Of a stretch of DNA of 5,802 nt, positions 1 to 5,734 are shown in pieces (position 1 is the stretch's first letter; each line of letters begins with the position of its first letter). Below the pieces are notes generated by a model, which saw only the letters and a program-made list of their open reading frames with translations, was not told the DNA's origin and did not search any database. Position numbers and translations under genes: made by a program. Location of the stretch: the NCBI GenBank assembly GCA_003567075.1, contig PXAU01000099.1:1-5802 (forward strand), read 5' to 3'. The stretch is from Trueperaceae bacterium (GTDB lineage Bacteria; Deinococcota; Deinococci; Deinococcales; Trueperaceae).

Positions 1-2
1 AG

Positions 3-998
3 GCGCTGCACCTGAACTACGTCAACCCCATGGCGATGGTCACCTGGGCGCTCAACGCCGCCTCGCCCATCCCCACGGTGGGCCTGTGCCACAGCGTGCA
101 GGGCACCGCGGCGCAGCTGGCGCACGACCTCGGCGTCCCGGTCGACGAGCTCGACTACCTCGCCGCCGGGATCAACCACATGGCCTTCTACCTGCGCCTC
201 GAGCACCGCGGCGAGGACCTCTACCCCGCTCTCAGGCGACTGGCTCGCGAAGGCCGCGTACCCGACTGGAACCGTGTCCGCTACACCCTGCTCGAGCATC
301 TCGGCGCCTTCGTGACCGAGTCCAGCGAGCACCTCGCCGAGTACGTGCCGTGGTTCATCAAGCGTGCGCAGCCCGAACTGGTCGAGCGCTACAACGTGCC
401 GCTCGACGAGTACCTAGGCCGCTGCGAGCTGGCCGAGCGAAGCTGGCCCTTCGTGGAGCGCGAACTCCGCGCGCCCGGCAGCGTCAACCGCGCCGAGCTC
501 GAACGGGCGATCGACAGCGCCGGTATCCGGGTGATGCCGGGCTCACGCGAGCACACCCTGCAGGCGTTCGAGCGGATCCATCAGGTGGAGCGTTCGATCG
601 AGTACGGCGCCACCATCATCGAGGCGATCGAGACCCGCGCGCCGGCGGTCGTCTACGGCAACGTCCCCAACACCGGCCTGATCGACGGGCTGCCCGAGGG
701 CTGCTGCGTGGAGGTGCCTTGTCTGGTCGATGCCAACGGCGTGCAGCCGGTGCGGGTGGGCGCCCTGCCGCCGCAACTGTGCGCGCTGATAAAGACCAAC
801 GTCAACGTCCAGGAGCTCACCGTCGCGGCGGTCCTGCGGGGCGAGCGCGAGCACGTGTACCACGCCGCCATGCTCGACCCGCACACAGCCGCCGAGCTAC
901 CGCTCGACCGCATCCGCGAGCTGGTCGACGAGTTGCTCGTCGCGCACGCCGAGTGGCTCCCGCCAGACCTCGTCCCCGATGCGCCAACGACGGCCTGA
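3..998 (+). CDS. melA: Alpha-galactosidase, glycoside hydrolase family 4 (MelA type), 5'-truncated by window edge
   Basis: Cytoplasmic enzyme that hydrolyses alpha-galactosides such as melibiose. GH4 enzymes use NAD+ and a divalent metal, usually Mn2+, in a redox-assisted mechanism that transiently oxidises C3 of the sugar. The frame is open to the left edge, giving 331 visible residues. By comparison with family lengths of about 430-450 aa, roughly 100-130 N-terminal residues, including the Rossmann NAD-binding loop, lie outside the window. Visible motifs (fragment numbering) are NYVNP at 5-9; GLCHSVQG at 27-34, whose C29 matches the metal-ligand Cys and whose CHSV is the signature I recall for the alpha-galactosidase subgroup; GINHMAFY at 56-63 with metal-ligand H59; YGNVPN from 218; and a C-terminal block with the family-typical VYHAAMLDPHTAAEL and AHAEWLPP. 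The ATG at position 30 falls inside the conserved NPMAM segment, so it is not the real start. The downstream galT supports a galactoside substrate. Alpha-glucosidase activity is the main alternative. Confidence 0.93.
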   Translation, partial: ALHLNYVNPMAMVTWALNAASPIPTVGLCHSVQGTAAQLAHDLGVPVDELDYLAAGINHMAFYLRLEHRGEDLYPALRRLAREGRVPDWNRVRYTLLEHLGAFVTESSEHLAEYVPWFIKRAQPELVERYNVPLDEYLGRCELAERSWPFVERELRAPGSVNRAELERAIDSAGIRVMPGSREHTLQAFERIHQVERSIEYGATIIEAIETRAPAVVYGNVPNTGLIDGLPEGCCVEVPCLVDANGVQPVRVGALPPQLCALIKTNVNVQELTVAAVLRGEREHVYHAAMLDPHTAAELPLDRIRELVDELLVAHAEWLPPDLVPDAPTTA

Positions 999-1008
999 GG
1001 TGCTCGGG

Positions 1009-1014
1009 TAGACT
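1009..1014 (+). promoter_or_regulatory. Putative -10 box (TAGACT) for the lacI-family gene
   Basis: TAGACT fits the TANNNT -10 pattern common in GC-rich bacteria and lies 11 bp after the melA stop. Transcription would begin near 1021, giving a leader of about 55 nt before the regulator's ATG. No TTGACA-like -35 box is visible at 16-18 bp upstream. The box touches the left arm of an inverted repeat at 1012-1039, so autoregulation is possible but not shown. Confidence 0.35.
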
Positions 1015-1039
1015 GGTGCGCCCCCCGCGCGGCACCGGT
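1012..1039 (+). repeat. Imperfect inverted repeat between melA and the lacI-family gene
   Basis: The arms are ACTGGTGC (1012-1019) and GCACCGGT (1032-1039). They pair over 8 positions with one G-T wobble, around a 12-base loop rich in C and G. In RNA this would be a stable hairpin just downstream of melA, but no T-run follows, so it is not a classical intrinsic terminator. In DNA it overlaps the putative -10 box and start site of the regulator gene and could be an operator. The right arm also contains the perfect palindrome CACCGGTG at 1033-1040. Which role, if any, applies cannot be decided from sequence. Confidence 0.35.
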
Positions 1040-1060
1040 GGACCGCGGACTGCGGGGTGC

Positions 1061-1065
1061 GGGAG
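1061..1065 (+). promoter_or_regulatory. Shine-Dalgarno site GGGAG for the lacI-family gene
   Basis: GGGAG lies 10 bases before the ATG at 1076. No other ATG, GTG or TTG in this frame between here and the start of the DNA-binding motif fits better, so the site fixes the start. The 9-mer CGGGAGCGT containing it recurs before galT at 5722-5730. Confidence 0.6.
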
Positions 1066-1075
1066 CGTATGGAAC

Positions 1076-2212
1076 ATGCGCACACGAGTCACGCTCAAGC
1101 AGGTGGCGGAACGGGCCGGGGGGTCGCTCACCACGGTGTCGCTGGTCCTCAACGACGCGCCTGGCACCACCATCGGAAGCGCCACCCGCGCGCGCGTGCT
1201 GGCCGTGGCGCGGGAACTCGGCTACGTCGCCTCGGCGGCGGCGCGCTCGCTCGTGTCGGGCCGCACCCATACGGTGGGTCTGGTCGTGTGCCACGCCGAG
1301 CATCTGGTGGTGGACGCGTTCATCCCGCAGACGCTGTACGGCATCAACCAGGTGGCCCGCCACCTCGGCTTCCGCGTGCTGGTCGAGGCGGTCGAGGACG
1401 TGACCCGACCCGACGCGTACCATGAGATGGTGCGCGCCAAGCAGATCGACGGGCTCATCGTCATCAACCCGCGCCGCGACGACACCCGCCTGCCGCAGCT
1501 CGTGCGCGACGGCTTCCCCGTCGTGACGCTGGCGCCGCTGCCGAGCTGCGACCCGGCGACGGTGTGCACGGACGAGCCGCGCCTGGCCGAGGCCGCCACG
1601 GCGCACCTGCTGCGGCTCGGCCACACGCGCGTCGGCCACGTGACCTTCGCGCCCAGCCAGTACCTGGCCACCGACGCCCGCCTGCGTGGCTACCGGACGG
1701 CACTCGAGGCCGCCGACCTGGCGTTCGAACCGACCCTCGTCGCCGTCGGCGCCTTCAGTGCCGCCAGCGGCGCCGCGGCCGTGCACAGCCTGCTCCTGCG
1801 CGACCCCGACGTGAGCGCCCTCTTCTGCGGCAACGACACCATCGCGCTGGGCGCGCTCAGCGCCCTGGCGGCCCTGGGCCGACGCGTTCCCGATGACGTC
1901 GCCGTGGTCGGCTACGACGACATACCCACCGCCCGATACCTGCTGCCGCCGCTCACCACCGTGCGCTCGCCAGCGGTGGAGCACGGGCGGCGCGCGATGG
2001 AGCTGGTGATCGCGCTCATCGAAGGTCGGGCCCCAGCAGAGCGACAGGTGCTCCTGGACGCGCAGCTGGTGGTGCGCGCGTCGTGCGGTGCCCCCGAGGC
2101 GCTGCGTACGCCCGAGCTGGACGCGGAGGCCGTCGCGCCAGCGGCCGTCGGCAGCACGCCGTCGCGACCCGTCGCCGCAGGCGCCGACCCGCTGGGTACG
2201 ATGCGCCCATGA
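1076..2212 (+). CDS. LacI/GalR-family transcriptional regulator with C-terminal extension
   Basis: Sugar-responsive DNA-binding regulator, 378 aa. The N-terminal helix-turn-helix covers about residues 5-26 (VTLKQVAERAGGS, then TTVSLVLN), followed by the hinge segment with AAARSL near 54-59 and GRTHTVGLVV at 62-71. The periplasmic-binding-protein-like sensor domain follows, with IDGLIV, the HLLRLGHTRVGHVT segment, CGNDTIALGAL, and the family-typical VPDDVAVVGYDDIP and LTTVRSP near the end. The start is set by GGGAG 10 bases upstream and by the position of the HTH. After the usual domain end (around VVRASC) about 40 extra Ala/Pro-rich residues follow, making it longer than the usual 330-345 aa. 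The recognition helix carries Leu23 where E. coli LacI has Arg22, so its operator need not resemble lacO. Its place between melA and galT suggests it controls alpha-galactoside genes; the ligand is inferred, not shown. It overlaps the next gene by 4 bp. Confidence 0.92.
   Translation: MRTRVTLKQVAERAGGSLTTVSLVLNDAPGTTIGSATRARVLAVARELGYVASAAARSLVSGRTHTVGLVVCHAEHLVVDAFIPQTLYGINQVARHLGFRVLVEAVEDVTRPDAYHEMVRAKQIDGLIVINPRRDDTRLPQLVRDGFPVVTLAPLPSCDPATVCTDEPRLAEAATAHLLRLGHTRVGHVTFAPSQYLATDARLRGYRTALEAADLAFEPTLVAVGAFSAASGAAAVHSLLLRDPDVSALFCGNDTIALGALSALAALGRRVPDDVAVVGYDDIPTARYLLPPLTTVRSPAVEHGRRAMELVIALIEGRAPAERQVLLDAQLVVRASCGAPEALRTPELDAEAVAPAAVGSTPSRPVAAGADPLGTMRP
2197..2202 (+). promoter_or_regulatory. 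Putative leaderless -10 box (TACGAT) for hemN, inside the lacI-family gene
   Basis: TACGAT matches TANNNT and ends 6 bases before the A of the hemN ATG at 2209, which places the expected transcription start on the start codon itself. Leaderless transcripts with this spacing are well known in Actinobacteria and Deinococcota. No convincing Shine-Dalgarno sequence lies in front of the ATG, which agrees with leaderless translation. No clear -35 box is seen. The box sits inside the last codons of the regulator gene. Confidence 0.5.
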
Positions 2213-3597
2213 CCATGCCGGCTACCCTCACCGCCGAGCGTCTGGCCCGCTACGACCGTCCCGGGCCGCGCTACACGTCGTATCCGACGGCGGTGGAGTT
2301 CCACGACGGCGTCACCGCCGAGCGCTACCTGGCGATGCTGGACCAGGCGTCGCAGCGTCCGGACGAACCGCTGGCCCTCTACGTGCACTTGCCCTTCTGC
2401 AGTGAGCGCTGCAGCTTCTGCGGCTGCAACGTCATCATCACGCGCAAGCGTGGGGTGGCCGAGGGCTACCTCGACCACCTCGAGCGCGAGATCGACCTGG
2501 TGGCCGAGCGGCTTGGCGCGCGCACCAGCGTGGCCCAGCTGCACTGGGGTGGCGGGACGCCCACCTACCTCACCGTGCCCGAGCTACAGCGGCTGTGGGA
2601 CGTGCTGACGGATCGCTTCGAGGTGCTGCCTGGCGCCGAGGTCGCGATCGAGGTCGACCCGCGCGTGACGAGCGCCGAGCAGGTCGAGCTGCTCACCGGC
2701 CTCGGCTTCAACCGCTTCTCGATGGGCGTGCAGGACTTCGACCCCGCCGTCCAGGACGCGATCGGTCGCTGGCAGACCTACGATCAGACGCGCGAGCTGC
2801 ACGAGCACCTTCGCGCCACTGGCATCGACTCGATCAACATGGACCTGGTGTACGGCCTGCCGCAGCAGACGCCCGAGCGCTTCCGCGACACGGTGGCGCG
2901 TACCGTTGCCTTGCAGCCCGAGCGCGTGGCGGTCTACTCGTACGCCTTCGTCCCGTGGATCAAGGCGCACCAGAAGCAGATCCACCTCGAGGACCTGCCG
3001 CCGCGCGAAGTCAAGCTCGAGCTCTTCGGCATCGCTCATGAAGGCTTCAGGGCCGCCGGCTACGAGCAGATCGGGATGGACCACTTCGCGCTGCCGAGCG
3101 ACGCGCTGGCTGTCGCGGCGCGCGAGCGAACGCTCAAGCGCAACTTCATGGGCTACACCACCACACCGGCCGAGGACTCGCTCGGCTTCGGCGTGTCGGC
3201 CATCGGCGAGATCGGCGGCGCCTTCGTGCAGAACACCAAGAAGCTCACGCGTTACGAAGAGGCGGTGATGGCGGGCGTGCCGCCGGTCGAGCGCGGCTTC
3301 GAGCGCAGCCGCGACGATGTCATCCGACGCGACGTCATCCAGAGCCTAATGTGCACCTTCCACCTCGACGTGCGCGCCATCGAGCGCGCCCACGGCATCG
3401 ACTTCGCGGACTACTTCGAAGCCTCGCTGCGCGAGCTGCGAGCGGGGCCGGCAGAACACGGCTTCGTGCAGATCACACCCGACGCCATCGAGGTCACGCG
3501 CGAGGGGCGCCTGTTCGTCCGCAACGTCTGCATGGCCTTCGATGCCTACTTGAAGCGCCACGAGGGCCAGACGCAGCGCTTCTCGCGCACGGTGTAG
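2209..3597 (+). CDS. hemN: Oxygen-independent coproporphyrinogen III dehydrogenase (radical SAM)
   Basis: Cytoplasmic radical-SAM enzyme that oxidatively decarboxylates two propionates of coproporphyrinogen III to give protoporphyrinogen IX without oxygen. It has 462 aa, close to the 457 aa of E. coli HemN. The N-terminal PGPRYTSYPT segment (18-27) marks true HemN rather than HemW. The 4Fe-4S ligands are C64, C68 and C71 in the CxxxCxxC motif, with C73 after it; Y58 stands six residues before C64, like Tyr56 of E. coli. SAM-binding GGGTPTYL is at 114-121 and IEVDPR at 147-152, then GVQDF, YGLPQQTPE, GMDHFA, RNFMGYTT (311-318), and an FSRTV C-terminus as in E. coli (FSRVI). M314 stands where E. 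coli has Gln311. The first ATG, in the ATGA overlap, is chosen because of the TACGAT box at leaderless spacing; ATG at 2215 is an alternative two codons later. Its role is unrelated to galactose, so it probably has its own promoter. Confidence 0.95.
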   Translation: MTMPATLTAERLARYDRPGPRYTSYPTAVEFHDGVTAERYLAMLDQASQRPDEPLALYVHLPFCSERCSFCGCNVIITRKRGVAEGYLDHLEREIDLVAERLGARTSVAQLHWGGGTPTYLTVPELQRLWDVLTDRFEVLPGAEVAIEVDPRVTSAEQVELLTGLGFNRFSMGVQDFDPAVQDAIGRWQTYDQTRELHEHLRATGIDSINMDLVYGLPQQTPERFRDTVARTVALQPERVAVYSYAFVPWIKAHQKQIHLEDLPPREVKLELFGIAHEGFRAAGYEQIGMDHFALPSDALAVAARERTLKRNFMGYTTTPAEDSLGFGVSAIGEIGGAFVQNTKKLTRYEEAVMAGVPPVERGFERSRDDVIRRDVIQSLMCTFHLDVRAIERAHGIDFADYFEASLRELRAGPAEHGFVQITPDAIEVTREGRLFVRNVCMAFDAYLKRHEGQTQRFSRTV

Positions 3598-3611
3598 GCC
3601 ACGACGTGGCC
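3597..3611 (+). repeat. Perfect 15-bp palindrome after hemN
   Basis: GGCCACG-A-CGTGGCC is fully symmetric and begins on the last base of the hemN stop codon. As RNA it makes a 6-bp stem with a 3-base GAC loop. No T-run follows, so intrinsic termination would be weak; as DNA it could be a dimer-binding operator for the dehydrogenase gene starting 26 bp later. It could also be chance in GC-rich DNA. Confidence 0.3.
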
Positions 3612-3637
3612 GCTTCCGCACTGCCGCCGAGCGCCTG

Positions 3638-4693
3638 ATGGCGCGGCTCGTGACGCTCGCAGCACCGTACACGGTCCAGCTCCGCGACGAGCCCGATCCG
3701 CCGTTGGCGCCTGGGGAGGTGCGCGTCGCGACGCTCTACTCCGGCATCAGTGCCGGTACCGAGCTCGCGGCCTACCGCGGCAGCACGCCGTTCGCCTCGA
3801 AGCGCTGGGATCCGGAGCAACGGCTGTTCCTCGACGACGCCGACGCCAGCCTGTCCTTCCCGCTGACGCACCTCGGCTACGAGGAGGTGGGGCGCGTCGT
3901 CGAGCTCGGTCCCGAAACCAAGGGCGTCGCGCTGGGCGGGCTGGTCTACGGCACCTGGGGGCACCGCAGCCACGCGGTGATGGACGCCACGGACGCGACG
4001 TCGCGCGCGCTCCCAGACGGCCTCGAGCCGCGTCCGGGCATCTTCGCGCATATCGGAGCCGTCGCGCTCAACGGGGTCCTCGACGGCGCCGTCCGGATCG
4101 GTGAGACCGTCGCCGTCTTCGGTCTCGGCGTGGTGGGGCAGATCGTCGCGCAGCTCTGCACGCGTTCGGGGGCGAGGGTGGTGGGCGTGGACCCGATCGA
4201 GCGGCGGCGGCGCCTTGCCACCGGGCTCGGCGCCGTGCAGCTGGCGCTCGACCCGTCGCATGGCTCCCCGGCCGAGGTCGTGCGGGCCCACACCGGGGGA
4301 CGCGGAGCCGACGTGACCTTCGAGGCGAGCGGCGTCGCGCCCGCCCTGCACGAGGCGATCCGCACGGCCGCTTACGGCGCCACCGTGGTCGCCCTCGGGT
4401 TCTTCCAGGGCGAGGCCTCGGGGCTCTCACTCGGCGAAGAGTTCCACCACAACCGGGTGCAGCTGCGCTCTTCGCAGATCGGCAGCGTCGCACCCGAACG
4501 CAGCCATCGCTGGGACAGGTCACGCCTCACGCGCACCGTGTTCGCGCTTCAGGCGGAGCGGGCGCTCGACCTCGACCCGCTGATCACCCACACGTTCGAC
4601 GTCGAGGACGCGGCCGCGGCCTACCGTCTGCTGGCTGACGCGCCGGCGAAGGCGTTGCAGGTGGTGCTGCGCTTCCCGGAGGCCGGCGCATGA
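3638..4693 (+). CDS. Medium-chain dehydrogenase, BchC-like, without the usual zinc ligands
   Basis: NAD(P)-dependent oxidoreductase of the medium-chain dehydrogenase (zinc-type alcohol dehydrogenase) fold, 351 aa; substrate unknown. The N-terminal GroES-like domain spans about 1-145 and the Rossmann domain about 150-290. The nucleotide loop is GLGVVG at 162-167; D185 at the end of the second strand suggests NAD(H) rather than NADP(H). The usual catalytic-zinc motif (Cys-Gly-x-Cys) reads SGISAGTE at 35-42, and Gly-His-Glu reads GYE at 80-82; the structural-zinc four-Cys loop is absent. C174, in the Rossmann domain, is the only cysteine. SGIS-GTE is typical of the BchC-like branch, whose non-photosynthetic members often sit with Gfo/Idh/MocA genes. 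The ATG start has no strong Shine-Dalgarno sequence; GTG at 3650 would be four codons later. The stop overlaps the next gene as ATGA, implying translational coupling. It probably acts on a sugar or sugar-derived polyol; a bacteriochlorophyll role is unlikely because no pigment genes are nearby. Confidence 0.85.
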   Translation: MARLVTLAAPYTVQLRDEPDPPLAPGEVRVATLYSGISAGTELAAYRGSTPFASKRWDPEQRLFLDDADASLSFPLTHLGYEEVGRVVELGPETKGVALGGLVYGTWGHRSHAVMDATDATSRALPDGLEPRPGIFAHIGAVALNGVLDGAVRIGETVAVFGLGVVGQIVAQLCTRSGARVVGVDPIERRRRLATGLGAVQLALDPSHGSPAEVVRAHTGGRGADVTFEASGVAPALHEAIRTAAYGATVVALGFFQGEASGLSLGEEFHHNRVQLRSSQIGSVAPERSHRWDRSRLTRTVFALQAERALDLDPLITHTFDVEDAAAAYRLLADAPAKALQVVLRFPEAGA

Positions 4694-5694
4694 CGCCCCT
4701 TCGCGTGGCGATGGTCGGCGCCGGCGGGCACGCCCGTCGGCACCTCGAGGTCCTCGCCCGACGACCCGACGTCACCCTCGTCGGGCACGTCGCCCGCGCG
4801 ACCGAGAGCGCTTTACGGCAGGCACGGCGCTACGGCGGGCGTGCCTTCGAAGACGTCAACGCGCTGCTGCAGCACGAGCAGGTCGACGCCGCCTGGATCT
4901 GCGTGCCACCTGCGGCCCATGGGCCCAGCGAGGCGGCCTTCGTGGCCGCCGACGTCCCCTTCCTGGTGGAGAAGCCGCTCTCGGCCGATGCCGCGACGGC
5001 CGAGTCGATCGCCGCCGACGTCGCCGCTGCCGGCCTCGTCACCGCGGTTGGCTACCACTGGCGTGCGCTGGACACGCTGGCGGAGGTGCGCGAGCGGCTC
5101 GCCACCGGTCCCCCGGTGCGGCTGCTGACCGCCGCCTGGCACTCGAGCCTACCCGCACCCCCCTGGTGGCGGCGCGAGGCCACGAGCGGCGGACAGATCG
5201 TGGAGCAGGCCACCCACCTGCTCGACCTGGCGCTTCACCTGCTCGGTGACGCCGAGGTGCTGCACGCTGCCGAGGTGCGCCGCGCTGGCGAGGTCCGCCG
5301 CGAGTGTCCCACCGGGTACGACACCCCCGAGCGTCCCACGACCAGCGACGTCGACGTCGCCGAGGCCAGCAGCGCCACGCTCCGCTTCGGCACGGGCGCG
5401 CTGGGGATCATCACCGCCACCTGGGTGCTGGCAGCGAGCGACGCGGTCGAGCTGCGGCTCCACCGCGAGGGCGAGCGCATCACCATCACGCAAGACGCGC
5501 TCACCCTCGACAGCGGCCGCGAAGCGCGCGTCGTGCGAACCCAGGACGACCCCGTCGCCACGCAGGACGCGGCGTTCCTGGCCGCCGTGCGCGCGGGCGA
5601 TCCGGGTGCGGTCACCTGCTCCTACGCCGAGGCGCTCCGAACCCACCGCCTGGCGCAGCGGGTGCGCGAGCGGGCGCGGACTGGCGTAGGCTGA
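4690..5694 (+). CDS. Gfo/Idh/MocA-family NAD(P)-dependent oxidoreductase
   Basis: Cytoplasmic sugar or polyol dehydrogenase of the glucose-fructose oxidoreductase / inositol dehydrogenase family, 334 aa; exact substrate unknown. The N-terminal Rossmann domain (about 1-120) opens with VAMVGAGGHA at 6-15, followed by ICVPPAAHGPSEAAF at 70-84 and the family hallmark EKP at 94-96, whose K95 is the usual catalytic lysine. The C-terminal alpha/beta domain starts at GYHWR (121-125) and carries GGQIVEQATHLLD at 167-179; H176 and D179 fit the conserved His and Asp of the substrate site. The ATG overlaps the stop of the preceding dehydrogenase by 4 bp, so the two are almost certainly co-expressed. The pair may act in sequence on one substrate, for example oxidation then reduction or epimerisation of a sugar; this is inference from context. 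Galactose 1-dehydrogenase is one candidate given melA and galT, but nothing in the sequence singles it out. Confidence 0.9.
   Translation: MTPLRVAMVGAGGHARRHLEVLARRPDVTLVGHVARATESALRQARRYGGRAFEDVNALLQHEQVDAAWICVPPAAHGPSEAAFVAADVPFLVEKPLSADAATAESIAADVAAAGLVTAVGYHWRALDTLAEVRERLATGPPVRLLTAAWHSSLPAPPWWRREATSGGQIVEQATHLLDLALHLLGDAEVLHAAEVRRAGEVRRECPTGYDTPERPTTSDVDVAEASSATLRFGTGALGIITATWVLAASDAVELRLHREGERITITQDALTLDSGREARVVRTQDDPVATQDAAFLAAVRAGDPGAVTCSYAEALRTHRLAQRVRERARTGVG
5687..5692 (+). promoter_or_regulatory. Putative -10 box (TAGGCT) for galT
   Basis: TAGGCT fits TANNNT and overlaps the stop codon of the upstream oxidoreductase. Transcription would start near 5699, giving a leader of about 36 nt before the galT ATG. 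It forms the left part of a short inverted repeat, TAGG-CTGA-CCTA (5687-5698). No clear -35 box is visible. Read-through from the upstream gene pair is also possible. Confidence 0.4.
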
Positions 5695-5722
5695 CCTAGC
5701 GACGACACCACCAGGACCCTCC

Positions 5723-5727
5723 GGGAG
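5723..5727 (+). promoter_or_regulatory. Shine-Dalgarno site GGGAG for galT
   Basis: GGGAG sits 7 bases before the ATG at 5735 and supports this start. It lies in the same 9-mer, CGGGAGCGT, that precedes the lacI-family gene. Confidence 0.65.
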
Positions 5728-5734
5728 CGTGCCC

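Noticed and set aside
1043..1055. Second small hairpin CCGC-GGACT-GCGG before the regulator
   Set aside because: A 4-bp stem of only G and C is expected by chance in this composition.
86..1075. Upstream extension of the regulator's frame into melA
   Set aside because: The extension is Arg/Pro/Ala-rich without domain signal; the HTH begins directly after the ATG at 1076, which has its own Shine-Dalgarno site.
653..1984. Long open frame of 443 codons on the - strand across melA and the lacI-family gene
   Set aside because: It lies antisense to two genes with clear family motifs, shows no recognisable domain, and is rich in Arg, Gly, Ala and His, as expected for a shadow frame in GC-rich DNA.
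2083..2208. Longer hemN start within the regulator gene
   Set aside because: The added residues are low-complexity and absent from HemN; the length from 2209 already matches the family.
3597..3637. Intrinsic terminator after hemN
   Set aside because: The palindrome can fold, but it is not followed by a T-run, so I list it only as a repeat.
3494..4351. Open frame of 285 codons on the - strand over the dehydrogenase gene
   Set aside because: It is antisense to a gene with clear Rossmann and MDR motifs and has no recognisable domain; a composition shadow.
3638..4693. Bacteriochlorophyll synthesis gene bchC
   Set aside because: The resemblance is to the branch motif SGIS-GTE only; no photosynthesis genes are present and the neighbours are sugar-related.
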